Source of the DNA: Prochlorococcus sp. AG-347-J20
GTDB taxonomy: Bacteria; Cyanobacteriota; Cyanobacteriia; PCC-6307; Cyanobiaceae
Length of the DNA: 64,000 nt
Assembly: GCA_003281485.1 (NCBI GenBank)
Contig: QCBW01000001.1
Location: 1-64,000, forward strand
Direction of reading: 5' to 3'
The notes beneath the pieces were generated by a model. The model did not search any database, was not told the DNA's origin, and worked only from the letters and a program-made list of their open reading frames with translations. The translations under genes were made by a program, and so were the position numbers. Numbering within the stretch: position 1 is the stretch's first letter; each line of letters starts with the position of its first letter. Below are positions 19,370 through 28,152 of the stretch, piece after piece.

Positions 19370-20071
19370 TTATTTAGTTAAAATTAGTATTCCCATTTGG
19401 CCCCAAAAAATACTTCTATATTCAGCTTTTTTAAATCCAACTTCCTTAGCAATTTTTAAAAGCTCATTTTTCTTTGGAAAATTCCTAATACTTTTTTCAA
19501 TATATGCGTACTCTGGACTTAAATTAAAAAGATGTGAAATGGGCACTACAATGAGTCTCAAATAAATTTTCTGAAAAATATTTGATAAAGAATTTTTGTT
19601 TGAGTGATTAAAGTCTAGGAATCCTGCCCTTCCTTTATCCTTCAAAAGATAAAAAACTTTTTTCATCCCTTCTTCAATATTCCGTAAGTTTCTTAATCCG
19701 TAAGACATGCAAATCCCATCAAACTTTTTCGAATAATCATTTATTTCTAAAACATCTATAATTTCCCAAATAATAAATTTATTTTTTCTAAGCTCAGATT
19801 TTTTCTTTGCAATATTTAAAATATCTTCTGCACTGTCAATGCCAGTAATCGAGCCCCTTGGACTTACTCTTTTAAAAATTAAGAATGCTAAATCTCCTGT
19901 TCCACAGCACAAATCAGCCCAATCTTCACCATTTAAGGGTTCTAATAAGTTAACTAATTTCCTTTTCCATAATTTGTGCAGTCCAAAACTTAATAGATTA
20001 TTTAGAAAATCGTATTTATAAGAAATTTTATTAAAAATGTTTTTGACTTCGATAGTTTTTGTGAATTTCAT
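19370..20071 (-). CDS. menG: Demethylphylloquinone/ubiquinone-type methyltransferase
   Basis: This 233-residue class I SAM-dependent methyltransferase belongs to the UbiE/MenG family. Motif I, DLCCGTGDLAF, lies near residues 55-65, with family segments VKNIFNKISYKYDFLNNLLSFGLHKLWKR at the N-terminus and ICMSYGLRNLRN in the middle. In a cyanobacterium the likely job is the last methylation of phylloquinone, the photosystem I cofactor, rather than ubiquinone. The gene is 45 bases downstream of hisF on the same strand. Confidence 0.92.
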   Translation of the reverse strand: MKFTKTIEVKNIFNKISYKYDFLNNLLSFGLHKLWKRKLVNLLEPLNGEDWADLCCGTGDLAFLIFKRVSPRGSITGIDSAEDILNIAKKKSELRKNKFIIWEIIDVLEINDYSKKFDGICMSYGLRNLRNIEEGMKKVFYLLKDKGRAGFLDFNHSNKNSLSNIFQKIYLRLIVVPISHLFNLSPEYAYIEKSIRNFPKKNELLKIAKEVGFKKAEYRSIFWGQMGILILTK

Positions 20072-20116
20072 TTTTAAATTTAAAACTTATTTCTTTTTTG
20101 GTCTAAATAAAATTTT

Positions 20117-20887
20117 TTAATCATATGGTCGAATTGGAAGTTTTTTTTCGAGGAGGAAAGTTTTTATTTCTTGTAAAGTAATTTTCTTATCATGAAGTAA
20201 TGATGCTAAAAGTGCTGCTGATGCCTTACCTTCTTTAAAAACATCATAGATATCTTCTAGAGAGCCTGCCCCTCCGGAAGCAATTACTGGGATATCAACA
20301 ATATTTGAAACAGATTCTGTCAGATTCAAATCATATCCATTCTGTGTTCCATCACCATCCATTGAAGTAAGTAATATTTCCCCCGCGCCCAATTCTTCAA
20401 CTTTCTTTGCCCAACTTAATACATCTAAACCAGTATTTTCTCGCCCTCCTTTTACATATACCTCCCACTCACCAACCTTATTAATTTTTCTTCTAGCATC
20501 AATTGCAATCACTATGCATTGAGCACCAAATTCTCTAGAACTTTCAGAAATTAAATCAGGATTTCTAACGGCTGAAGAATTCAAACTCACTTTGTCCGCT
20601 CCTGCTCTTAAAAGATCATTAATAGAAGAAACAGAATCTATACCTCCACCTACTGTAAATGGAATTTTTACTGATTTTGCTGTCCTAGAAACAAGGTCAA
20701 CTAATGTATTCCTATTCTCCACACTTGCTCTAATATCTAAAAATACCAATTCATCTGCGCCTTCATCTGAGTATCTACATGCCAACTCAACAGGATCCCC
20801 TGAGTCTCTCAAGTTAACAAAATTTACACCTTTTACGACTCTGCCATTGGCGACATCTAAACAAGGAATTAAACGAAGAGCAACCAT
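20117..20887 (-). CDS. hisF: Imidazole glycerol phosphate synthase, cyclase subunit
   Basis: HisF takes ammonia from the HisH glutaminase and PRFAR to make imidazole glycerol phosphate and AICAR, linking histidine and purine synthesis. The 256-residue barrel shows both halves of the phosphate-binding repeat: [15 protein letters not shown] at the N-terminus with catalytic D11, and VIAIDAR with the second catalytic aspartate near residue 130. Loops such as TVGGGIDSV and [10 protein letters not shown] are typical. hisH is not in the window. The gene is divergent from the DUF2862 gene. Confidence 0.97.
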   Translation of the reverse strand: MVALRLIPCLDVANGRVVKGVNFVNLRDSGDPVELACRYSDEGADELVFLDIRASVENRNTLVDLVSRTAKSVKIPFTVGGGIDSVSSINDLLRAGADKVSLNSSAVRNPDLISESSREFGAQCIVIAIDARRKINKVGEWEVYVKGGRENTGLDVLSWAKKVEELGAGEILLTSMDGDGTQNGYDLNLTESVSNIVDIPVIASGGAGSLEDIYDVFKEGKASAALLASLLHDKKITLQEIKTFLLEKKLPIRPYD

Positions 20888-20946
20888 TTTAGTAAAAATC
20901 GTCCAAATGCTGTTAATCTTGCATAATAACTTCCATTTTACCTCTT

Positions 20947-21171
20947 ATGGCCGAAACAAAATTATTACCCAAAATTGGTAGTAAAATCAAAATAAACATT
21001 AACAAAGTAAAAGATAGACTACCTGTGAAATTAATTGATCAAATATCCTCTAATCCTAAAGCCGTAATAACGGGCTATAAGATGACAGACGGAAAGAGCA
21101 TTGGAATCACCGCAAAATTTCAAAATGGTGAACAAAAATGGTTTTTCCCAGAAGAAATTGAGAAAGGTTAA
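20947..21171 (+). CDS. DUF2862-type small conserved cyanobacterial protein
   Basis: This is a 74-residue basic protein (MAETKLLPKIGSKIKI...), matching small conserved cyanobacterial proteins grouped as DUF2862, with a compact beta-rich pattern like an SH3-type barrel (GSKIKININKVKDRLPVKL... and GKSIGITAKFQNG...WFFPEEIE). It has no signal peptide or membrane segment. It lies 8 bases before chlG on the same strand, so it may be cotranscribed with chlorophyll synthase. Function is unknown. Confidence 0.75.
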   Translation: MAETKLLPKIGSKIKININKVKDRLPVKLIDQISSNPKAVITGYKMTDGKSIGITAKFQNGEQKWFFPEEIEKG

Positions 21172-21179
21172 AGAGTAAA

Positions 21180-22127
21180 GTGAATGATCCAAAACAACTA
21201 TTAGGAATTAAGGGTGCATCTGAAACTTCAAGTATATGGAAACTTCGAATACAGTTAATGAAACCCATTACATGGATCCCTCTAATATGGGGAGTTATTT
21301 GTGGAGCAGCTGCAAGTGGAAATTTTGAATGGACATTTAGTAATGTTTTAGCTTCACTAGCATGCATGTTAATGAGTGGACCACTCCTAGCAGGATATAC
21401 ACAAACTATAAATGATTTTTTTGATAAAGAAATTGATGCTATTAACGAACCGAATAGACCAATTCCTTCTGGAAGAATTTCAATTAAAGATGTAAAAATT
21501 CAAATTTGGGTATTACTTATTGCCGGTTTAATTGTTGCTTTTCTTTTAGATTTATATGCTAAACATAACTTCCCCTCCGTCTTACTTTTAGCATTAGGTG
21601 GATCATTTATTAGTTATATATATTCCGCTCCACCTCTAAAATTAAAACAAAATGGTTGGCTTGGAAATTATGCATTAGGTGCTTCATATATAGCTTTACC
21701 TTGGTGGGCAGGACAAGCCTTGTTTGGGAAATTAACTATTGTCACTGCATTACTAACACTTGCTTATAGCCTTTCTGGACTTGGTATTGCTGTTATTAAT
21801 GATTTCAAAAGCGTGGAAGGAGACTCAAAGCTTGGATTGAATTCTTTACCAGTAGTATTTGGAATTAAAAATGCAAGTAAAATAAGTGCAGGACTAATTG
21901 ACATTTTTCAGTTAGCAATGGTTGTAGTACTAGTTATTATTGGTCAACATTTAGCATCGGTAATTTTGGTTTTATTGGTAATTCCACAAATTACATTTCA
22001 AGATATGTGGTTACTAAGAGATCCACTAAGGTTTGATGTCAAATATCAAGCAAGTGCCCAACCTTTCCTTATAACTGGAATGTTAGTTACAGCTTTAGCG
22101 ATAGGACATAGTTTTTTAGTTGCTTAA
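21180..22127 (+). CDS. chlG: Chlorophyll synthase
   Basis: This UbiA-family prenyltransferase esterifies chlorophyllide with phytyl or geranylgeranyl diphosphate, the last step of (divinyl-)chlorophyll a formation. It is 315 residues with about nine helices. The substrate motif NDFFDKEIDAINEPNRPIPSG near residue 80 carries the paired aspartates, and NDFKSVEGDSKLG is the second. The start is GTG at 21180 after the DUF2862 gene. The 3' end lies at or just before the start of the penicillin-binding protein gene, so the genes are probably cotranscribed. Confidence 0.97.
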   Translation: MNDPKQLLGIKGASETSSIWKLRIQLMKPITWIPLIWGVICGAAASGNFEWTFSNVLASLACMLMSGPLLAGYTQTINDFFDKEIDAINEPNRPIPSGRISIKDVKIQIWVLLIAGLIVAFLLDLYAKHNFPSVLLLALGGSFISYIYSAPPLKLKQNGWLGNYALGASYIALPWWAGQALFGKLTIVTALLTLAYSLSGLGIAVINDFKSVEGDSKLGLNSLPVVFGIKNASKISAGLIDIFQLAMVVVLVIIGQHLASVILVLLVIPQITFQDMWLLRDPLRFDVKYQASAQPFLITGMLVTALAIGHSFLVA

Positions 22128-22128
22128 A

Positions 22129-23898
22129 GTGCAAAAGATTAAATCCAAATCTTTTGTTTTAATAATTCCAATATTAATTTTTTCTGGAATATCTTTTTAT
22201 GTTTATAGTTTAATATTTACCACATTAAACTTTGAAGTATCTAAAAATAAAAAATCTCGTACGAACAAATATTCTTATGTAATAACGTCTTCTGATAATA
22301 AAATACTAAGCAAATTAAGCCGTAAATTTGAAATAAATAATAGTCATCATAAGATTCCATTTTTTCTTAAACATTCTTTTATATCTTCGGAGGACAAAAG
22401 ATTTTATAAACATAATGGAATAGATTTAAAAAGTATTTCACGTGCTCTTTTTCAAAATATAAGAAGTGGTCATGTTAAAGAGGGAGGGAGTACGATTACT
22501 CAACAAGTTGCTAGATTACTTTTTCTAAATAATGATTTAAGTTTTCAAAGGAAAATCAAAGAAATATTAATATCAATCATTCTTGAATTAAAATATGACA
22601 AAAATCAAATTTTAAAATTATATTTAAATAATATTTATTTAGGATCAGGAGCATATGGGGTTAATGAGGCTTCTCAAGTTTATTTTGGAAAACTTATCGA
22701 AGAATTGACCCTTTCAGAGATCGCATTAATTGCAGGATTGGCTCCAGCGCCATCAATTTATTCACCTTATCAAAATATAGAACTGGCTATTAAAAATAGA
22801 AACAAAGTGCTTGAATCAATGTATCTTGATGGATATATTTCTTTAGCTGATAAGAATAAGGCTATTGAAGAAAGAATAAACTTAATTTATCAAACAGCTG
22901 ATAATTTTTTTGATGATAAATTACTAATAAATTTTATTCTTGAGGAAACAGATAAAAGAATTGAAAATAAAAAAGATTATAAGTTTTTAAGAATTAAATC
23001 TTCTATTAACAAAGATTGGCAAATAAAAGCCCAAAAAATATCAAGATATGCTGGGCCTAAAGAAATTGAGTTTGCTCTGCTATCAATCGAATCAAATACA
23101 GGACTAATAAGGACAATGATAACCAGTAAGAATCCATCATTTAATGAATACAATAGGGTCGTTTCATCTATAAGACCTTTAGGTTCTACTTTTAAAATAA
23201 TTCCTTATGCTGCTGCATTAATAGAAGGTATAAAATTAAGCGATAAATTTGAAGACTTACCAAGATGCTGGGACAGTTATTGCCCAAAAAATTTTTCAGA
23301 AGACTATCTTGGTGAAGTATCTTTGATTGAATCATTTAAAACTTCATCCAATATAGTTCCAATATCAATAACAAAAAAAATCGGCTTAAAAAATATAATT
23401 AATTTAGCAAATTCATTTGGTCTAGGTTATAAGCAAGAGTTAAAGGAATTCCCATCATTAGCTATTGGTTCCTATGGAGATAATCTTTTGAACATTACAA
23501 ATGCATATTCTGCAATAAACAATAATGGGAATATATATAGGCCTAGTATCTTAGAAAAAATAGAATCATTTAATATCAAATCTATTTGGGAAAAGAAATC
23601 TATTTCCAAGAAAATATTAGATTTAAAAGTAAATAAAAAAATAAACAAACTTCTTGAAATATCTGTAAAAGAAGGAACTTCGATGGCGGCTTCTATAAAA
23701 GGAAAGCAAATTTATGGAAAAACTGGAACATCTGATGGGAATAAAGATCTTTGGTTTATTGGTTCCATTGATAACCTTACAACAGGGATCTGGATAGGTT
23801 ACGACGATAACAAGGAATCTGAATTATCTAGTGGGAATGCAGCTTATTTATGGAGGAAGTTCATATCTGAAATTTATAAAATTCCAATTAAAAAATAA
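22129..23898 (+). CDS. Class A penicillin-binding protein (bifunctional glycosyltransferase/transpeptidase)
   Basis: The enzyme polymerises and cross-links peptidoglycan. Numbering here counts from a TTG at 22120. A single membrane anchor at about residues 11-35 is followed by a GT51 domain with catalytic E91 in SSEDKRFY and the motif GGSTITQQVAR at 122-132. The transpeptidase domain has S356 in GSTFK (SxxK), SSN in TSSNIVP and K534-T-G in KTGTS. It is about 590 residues, short for class A enzymes, with no extra C-terminal domain. The start is uncertain: GTG at 22129 just after the chlG stop, or TTG at 22120 with an 8-base overlap. Confidence 0.93.
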   Translation: MQKIKSKSFVLIIPILIFSGISFYVYSLIFTTLNFEVSKNKKSRTNKYSYVITSSDNKILSKLSRKFEINNSHHKIPFFLKHSFISSEDKRFYKHNGIDLKSISRALFQNIRSGHVKEGGSTITQQVARLLFLNNDLSFQRKIKEILISIILELKYDKNQILKLYLNNIYLGSGAYGVNEASQVYFGKLIEELTLSEIALIAGLAPAPSIYSPYQNIELAIKNRNKVLESMYLDGYISLADKNKAIEERINLIYQTADNFFDDKLLINFILEETDKRIENKKDYKFLRIKSSINKDWQIKAQKISRYAGPKEIEFALLSIESNTGLIRTMITSKNPSFNEYNRVVSSIRPLGSTFKIIPYAAALIEGIKLSDKFEDLPRCWDSYCPKNFSEDYLGEVSLIESFKTSSNIVPISITKKIGLKNIINLANSFGLGYKQELKEFPSLAIGSYGDNLLNITNAYSAINNNGNIYRPSILEKIESFNIKSIWEKKSISKKILDLKVNKKINKLLEISVKEGTSMAASIKGKQIYGKTGTSDGNKDLWFIGSIDNLTTGIWIGYDDNKESELSSGNAAYLWRKFISEIYKIPIKK

Positions 23899-23907
23899 AT
23901 TATGTTT

Positions 23908-25224
23908 TTAAGATTTATAAGAAATTATTGCAGAATAAAATCCATCACCAGGATAATCCAAGCTAGGAAAAATCTGCTTTTGGCTAACCAATTTTAAAGT
24001 TTTGTTTTTTTCAATAAATCGTTCAATTAATAGATTATTTTCATCGGGACAAATAGTACAAGTTGAATAAACTAAAGTGCCATCTTTTTTCAAAAGAGGG
24101 AAAATACTCTCCAAAAGTTTTTCCTGTAATAAAGTTAAAGATTTTATTTTTTCTTTACTTAAAGACCATCTAGAATCTGGATTCCTGGAAAGAGTTCCAA
24201 TGCCCGAACATGGAGCATCTAATAAAATCTTATCAAAATAAGATATAAACTTAGGATTTAATTCAATCAAACTCGTAGCATCAGCCTTGAGAGTATTAAC
24301 AGATTTCAAATTTAACCTTTCTAAATTTGATTGCAGTATTTTCAATCTTTTTGCTGATCTATCTACGGCAGTGATTTCAGCACTATCATTTGTTAATTCT
24401 GCAAGGTGGGTAGACTTACTTCCTGGAGCTGCACAAGCATCTAAAATCTTTTCACCTTCTTTTGGATTTAAGAGCGGTGCTATCCACTGAGAAGATCTAT
24501 CTTGAATTGTCCAAAGTCCATCACTATATCCAGGTAAATTTTTTATAGATCTTGGATTAGATTTTAAAGTAATTCCATTATGTAAATCAGTAATAATTTC
24601 AGCATCAATATTATTTTCATGAAGTACTTTCAAAAAGTTATCTAAATTAGTTTTTAATTGGTTAATTCTCAAATCAATTGATGGTTTTTTATTAAATGCC
24701 TTAATGATATTTTCACCCTCGCTATGGCCGACCCATTTATAAAGATCCTTCACAAGCCATAATGGAAATGATTCAAGATATGAAATTCTTTCTTTTCTAT
24801 CAGAAGATAATTTCGGAAAGATTTTTTGTTCTAATTTTCTTGATGCATTTCTCAATATCGCATTTACAGTTCCCGCTAAACCATTTAAATCTGTTTTTTT
24901 AGCTACTTCTACAGTGGTGGAAATTGCAGCAGGAAATGGGATTTTATCCATTTTCAATAGTTGATACAAACCTATATGTAGAAGCCATCTTAATTTTGGA
25001 GGCTGCTTTTTATGAGTAATTTTTGATGTATGATCCGTCCAAAGATCAAGAAATTTTCTATATCTTATACATCCATAAGATAATTCCGTAATAAAAGCTA
25101 TATCGAGAGGATTAAATTGATAATTTTTTAAAACCTTTTCAAGAGCATGATCAGAAAAATCACCAGAACTAACTTTTAATAAAATTTCCCAAGCTGCTTT
25201 TCTTTGTAAATAACCTATACTCAA
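23908..25224 (-). CDS. rsmB: 16S rRNA (cytosine-967-C5)-methyltransferase
   Basis: RsmB (Sun/Fmu) methylates C967 of 16S rRNA using SAM. The 438-residue protein has an N-terminal NusB-like RNA-binding region (about 5-140) and a C-terminal catalytic domain. Motif I is DACAAPGSKSTHLAEL, near residue 265. The two catalytic cysteines fall in LLDAPCSGIGTLSRNPD and VYSTCTICPDEN. The start is TTG at 25224. It converges with the penicillin-binding protein gene with a 9-base gap. The two small genes 25275-25617 lie upstream on the same strand. Confidence 0.94.
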   Translation of the reverse strand: MSIGYLQRKAAWEILLKVSSGDFSDHALEKVLKNYQFNPLDIAFITELSYGCIRYRKFLDLWTDHTSKITHKKQPPKLRWLLHIGLYQLLKMDKIPFPAAISTTVEVAKKTDLNGLAGTVNAILRNASRKLEQKIFPKLSSDRKERISYLESFPLWLVKDLYKWVGHSEGENIIKAFNKKPSIDLRINQLKTNLDNFLKVLHENNIDAEIITDLHNGITLKSNPRSIKNLPGYSDGLWTIQDRSSQWIAPLLNPKEGEKILDACAAPGSKSTHLAELTNDSAEITAVDRSAKRLKILQSNLERLNLKSVNTLKADATSLIELNPKFISYFDKILLDAPCSGIGTLSRNPDSRWSLSKEKIKSLTLLQEKLLESIFPLLKKDGTLVYSTCTICPDENNLLIERFIEKNKTLKLVSQKQIFPSLDYPGDGFYSAIISYKS

Positions 25225-25274
25225 AATATAATTAATTTTTAAAGATAACTTTAATATACAAAAAATTCAAAAAT

Positions 25275-25418
25275 TTAAACTACTTTTTCAATTGCAGAAT
25301 TAAACCAAATAAAACCTAAGATAGAAATAAGTGAAAGATTAAATCCTAAAAAAAGAAAAATATTTAAAGAATGGATTCTTTCCCGAAGAAATATTTTTTT
25401 CTCTTTTTGATACTTCAT
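25275..25418 (-). CDS. Small single-helix membrane protein, hypothetical
   Basis: A 47-residue frame with an ATG at 25418 has a basic, charged N-terminus (MKYQKEKKIFLRERIHS), one hydrophobic helix of about 21 residues (roughly 19-39, FLFLGFNLSLISILGFIWF), and a short tail, SAIEKVV. The positive-inside charge bias suggests an N-in, C-out topology. It lies 50 bases before rsmB and 19 bases after the next small gene on the same strand, filling a gap otherwise without genes. I do not recognise it. The codon pattern and clean membrane design support a real gene. Confidence 0.5.
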   Translation of the reverse strand: MKYQKEKKIFLRERIHSLNIFLFLGFNLSLISILGFIWFNSAIEKVV

Positions 25419-25437
25419 TATTAAAATAAAAACTTAT

Positions 25438-25617
25438 TCAGGATTTCAAACGGCAACCAATATTTATAGATCCTGCATCAAGCATTCTGCCTAATTTAAT
25501 CGCTATGGATTCCTCCAACCTTGAGAAACTAGATTGATGAGTAGTTATCCAATCTAATTCAGAAAAAGTGATGATTCCCGTCGAATTACTTTTTAAAAAA
25601 AGTGTTCCAATTTCCAT
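25438..25617 (-). CDS. Small soluble conserved-looking protein, hypothetical
   Basis: This 59-residue frame with an ATG at 25617 encodes a compact, mixed-charge protein, starting MEIGTLFLKSNSTGIITF and ending GSINIGCRLKS. The pattern (a short beta N-terminus, then a helix SRLEESIAIKLGRMLDAG) looks like a folded domain, not noise. It has no signal peptide or membrane segment. It precedes the 47-residue membrane protein gene by 19 bases and lies 105 bases beyond the photolyase gene's end. I cannot assign a family or function. Confidence 0.55.
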   Translation of the reverse strand: MEIGTLFLKSNSTGIITFSELDWITTHQSSFSRLEESIAIKLGRMLDAGSINIGCRLKS

Positions 25618-25722
25618 TAGATAAATCTAATTTTTTCTAAGTTAACATCCGTACTTAATATTTCTTCATAACATAATATTCTTTTAATTTTTCTAAGACA
25701 AAGGTAGGTTATTACTCTTAAT

Positions 25723-27213
25723 TTATTGAATATCTCTTAAAAATTTATCGGCCATTTTTAAGTGATTATTTAATTTTTCCTCTGACATTTTATCGAGATT
25801 TCTCGTTAACATTGCCAGACGATATTGCTTTCTAAAAAAGCTTTCATTATCTTTAATAAATTTCCAAAATAAGCCATCCCATATTTCACACCATGGGCCG
25901 CTTTTAAAATTAGACATTTTTTTTACATAATTAGAGCTTGATATATATGGCTTTGTTGAAAAGATACCACCATCACTAAACTGACTCATTCCGTAAACAT
26001 TTGGGACCATAACCCAATCATAGGAATCAATAAACATTTCCATAAACCATTTATAAACTTGGTTTGGGTGAATTCTACATAGAAGCATAAAGTTGCCAAG
26101 AATCATTAGCCGCTCAATATGATGACAATAACCAAATTTAATAATATTTTTTATAACAACGTCTACTGGTTCAATTCCTGTATTTCCTTGATAAAAAGAT
26201 TTTGGAATTGGCTTATCTTCAAAATTCCAAAAATTACTATTTCGCATCTTTGTTCCGTACTTTTTATAGACGAGGCAAATAAATTCTCTCCATCCAATAA
26301 TTTGACGAATAAAACCCTCTAAAGAGTTAATAGGAACATTATTATTTTTTGCAAAAAGTAATGCTTTACTAACTACTACATCTGGGGTTAATAAGCCGCT
26401 ATTTAAAAGAGGAGAAAGTAAACTGTGCCACAAAAAAGAATTTTCTTTAGAAATAGCATCCTCATAATCTCCAAATAAGAAAAATCTATGTTTAAAAAAA
26501 TCATTTAACCATTCATCAGCCTCTTCAAAATTAGTTGGATATAAAAAGTTATTACTTTCTCCAATAAACTCAATATCAAAATTGGCTAAGGACCTTTCTG
26601 CATTAACAACAAATTTATTTTTTTGTAATTTAAGTGTATCGGGTATATTTATTTTTTTTGGTAATTTTTTTCTGTTCATTTCATCGAAACTCCATTTACC
26701 TCCTTCAGGTGTATCATCAGGATTAACTAATATCTTTTGGCTCTTTCTTTGATTCTCATAGAATCTCCCCATAAGAGGTTTTTTTGCATTTGATGCAAAT
26801 AAATTTTTTAAATCTTCACTGCTCATAAACATAGGAGAAGGCAAAATATTTAAAGCTAAATTATTACTTTCAACAAAATTATTAATCCTCTTCATTATTA
26901 AAAAATCATGAGGGTCAATAAGATTTATTTTCTGATATTTATTTTTAATAAATTCCGATAAGTAATCAACTGTAGAAACATTATTCTTGTTTTCAATATA
27001 TAAAACTTTAAAGCCAGATATTTCTAAATAATTTTTATAAGCGAGCATAGATGCTCTATGAAAAACTAACTTATTTTTATGATTAATTAATTTATGAAAT
27101 TTATCATTTCCAAAAAATAATGAGTCTTCCAAAATCAAAACTTCACAATTTATTTTTAAGATTGGGCTTTCTCTAAAAAGTTGATTCGGGAAAATAATTG
27201 ATACTTGTTTCAT
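25723..27213 (-). CDS. Photolyase/cryptochrome-like protein of the PhrB (FeS-BCP) group, lacking the Fe-S cysteines
   Basis: The 496-residue flavoprotein matches the bacterial PhrB group that repairs (6-4) photoproducts or acts as a blue-light receptor. An N-terminal alpha/beta domain (about 1-130) precedes an all-helical FAD domain with signatures [52 protein letters not shown] and [14 protein letters not shown]. In PhrB, three of four cluster cysteines follow this last segment (YCxGC...CP). Here it reads [16 protein letters not shown], shortened and with one cysteine, so a [4Fe-4S] cluster seems impossible. Its ATG overlaps the DUF2256 stop by 4 bases, in a four-gene unit. Confidence 0.88.
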   Translation of the reverse strand: MKQVSIIFPNQLFRESPILKINCEVLILEDSLFFGNDKFHKLINHKNKLVFHRASMLAYKNYLEISGFKVLYIENKNNVSTVDYLSEFIKNKYQKINLIDPHDFLIMKRINNFVESNNLALNILPSPMFMSSEDLKNLFASNAKKPLMGRFYENQRKSQKILVNPDDTPEGGKWSFDEMNRKKLPKKINIPDTLKLQKNKFVVNAERSLANFDIEFIGESNNFLYPTNFEEADEWLNDFFKHRFFLFGDYEDAISKENSFLWHSLLSPLLNSGLLTPDVVVSKALLFAKNNNVPINSLEGFIRQIIGWREFICLVYKKYGTKMRNSNFWNFEDKPIPKSFYQGNTGIEPVDVVIKNIIKFGYCHHIERLMILGNFMLLCRIHPNQVYKWFMEMFIDSYDWVMVPNVYGMSQFSDGGIFSTKPYISSSNYVKKMSNFKSGPWCEIWDGLFWKFIKDNESFFRKQYRLAMLTRNLDKMSEEKLNNHLKMADKFLRDIQ

Positions 27214-27341
27214 CTTTGCGACTTCCTGTTACTGCATCTTTTTGAACAGTAGATAACATCATCCCAACAGTTTTTCCATTTTTTACGCCACTCAAACGGC
27301 CTATTGCAAACAGGACAAGTTTTAGTAGAAAGATTTTTCAA
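27210..27341 (-). CDS. DUF2256 zinc-ribbon mini-protein
   Basis: A 43-residue protein has two CxxC-type knuckles: [14 protein letters not shown] at residues 9-22 and YCSKRC at 31-36. This is the DUF2256 pattern, small putative metal-binding proteins. The start is TTG at 27341 (no ATG or GTG is in frame; ATT at 27344 is a less likely option), 3 bases after the DUF2805 stop. The stop TGA at 27212-27210 overlaps the photolyase ATG (ATGA), so translation is probably coupled. This implies a role linked to photolyase function or its regulation, which is inference. It is easily missed because it is short and starts with TTG. Confidence 0.85.
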   Translation of the reverse strand: MKNLSTKTCPVCNRPFEWRKKWKNCWDDVIYCSKRCSNRKSQR

Positions 27342-27344
27342 AAT

Positions 27345-27581
27345 TTATAATTTTCTTTTATGAGCAGATTTAAATCTAGTTGAATCTTTAAGGGCCATAT
27401 GTTTTGTATTTCTTCCCGAAACTCTCTTTCTCCAGACTTTAAATGATTTAGGTTTAAGATTTTGACGCATAATTTTTATCGCATCTTCCTCTTTTAAACC
27501 AAATTGATACTCGATAGCTTCAAAGGGTGTTCTATCTTCCCAACACATTTCTATTATTCTGTCTATATCGACACTTTCCAT
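27345..27581 (-). CDS. DUF2805/TIGR03643-family small protein
   Basis: This 78-residue basic protein has the TIGR03643 pattern: acidic helical N-terminus MESVDIDRIIEMCWEDRTPFEAI, then a helix-turn-helix-like EYQFGLKEEDAIKIMRQNLKPKSFKVWRKRVSGR and a basic tail rich in Lys/Arg. That layout suggests nucleic-acid binding. It sits 2 bases after the DUF393 gene and 3 bases before the DUF2256 gene in a four-gene unit ending in the photolyase-like gene. No experimental function is known to me. Confidence 0.85.
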   Translation of the reverse strand: MESVDIDRIIEMCWEDRTPFEAIEYQFGLKEEDAIKIMRQNLKPKSFKVWRKRVSGRNTKHMALKDSTRFKSAHKRKL

Positions 27582-27583
27582 AT

Positions 27584-27988
27584 TTATTGTTCACATTGTG
27601 AGGTACAAAGTTTTTCAATATCGGATCTACCTGTAATTTGAAGTCTATATTTTGCCCAATATCTGTAAACCAATCTCAATAATGGAGATAAGAGCTTAAT
27701 CTTCAAGGGATAATAAACCCAACCTAAACCAACTAATTCATAAGAATATGCAAGTACATCTAGTCCCCTAATAATTTCACCATTTTCAATAATCCCATGC
27801 AGGTTTGACATAGCTTCTGAATATGAGATGTCATTAAAAAGACTTTGATCATAATCTTTACTATTAATATCTATAAATGCAATTTGATTTAAGGTATCTC
27901 TTTTTTCAAGAAAATTTGTTTCTCTCAAACAAAGTGGACAACCACCATCGAATAAAAAGGTTAATTTATTTTTCATATTTTTATTCAA
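27584..27988 (-). CDS. DUF393 (DCC-motif) thiol-disulfide oxidoreductase-like protein
   Basis: This 134-residue protein is of the DUF393 family, thioredoxin-like proteins named for the DxxCxxC motif, here FDGGCPLCLRE at about residues 14-24. The rest (FIDINSKDYDQS..., LLRLVYRYWAKYRLQITGRSD) is typical of the family and includes a hydrophobic C-terminal helix. The two N-terminal methionines (27988 and 27976) are both possible starts. It is the first gene of the leftward unit ending in the photolyase-like gene. A redox role in that unit is plausible but unproven. Confidence 0.85.
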   Translation of the reverse strand: MNKNMKNKLTFLFDGGCPLCLRETNFLEKRDTLNQIAFIDINSKDYDQSLFNDISYSEAMSNLHGIIENGEIIRGLDVLAYSYELVGLGWVYYPLKIKLLSPLLRLVYRYWAKYRLQITGRSDIEKLCTSQCEQ

Positions 27989-28106
27989 ATATAGAAATTA
28001 AATAACTTTTCTGTGGAATAATTTTTTTTTTAAAAGTACAAGCTTTATAAATCCTTAATAATTACCAGTTCAAATTCAGCAAAATTACATTATCTTATAA
28101 ATTAAT

Positions 28107-28138
28107 AAACCATTGATAAAGGGATACATCAATGGTTT
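28107..28138 (-). terminator. Hairpin downstream of the 67-residue hypothetical gene
   Basis: AAACCATTGAT (28107-28117) and ATCAATGGTTT (28128-28138) are perfect 11-base inverted arms around a 10-base loop. It sits 14 bases beyond the stop of the leftward gene at 28153-28356. The following leftward sequence is AT-rich but not a clean U run, so terminator strength is uncertain. Confidence 0.55.
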
Positions 28139-28152
28139 AAAAATATTTATGA

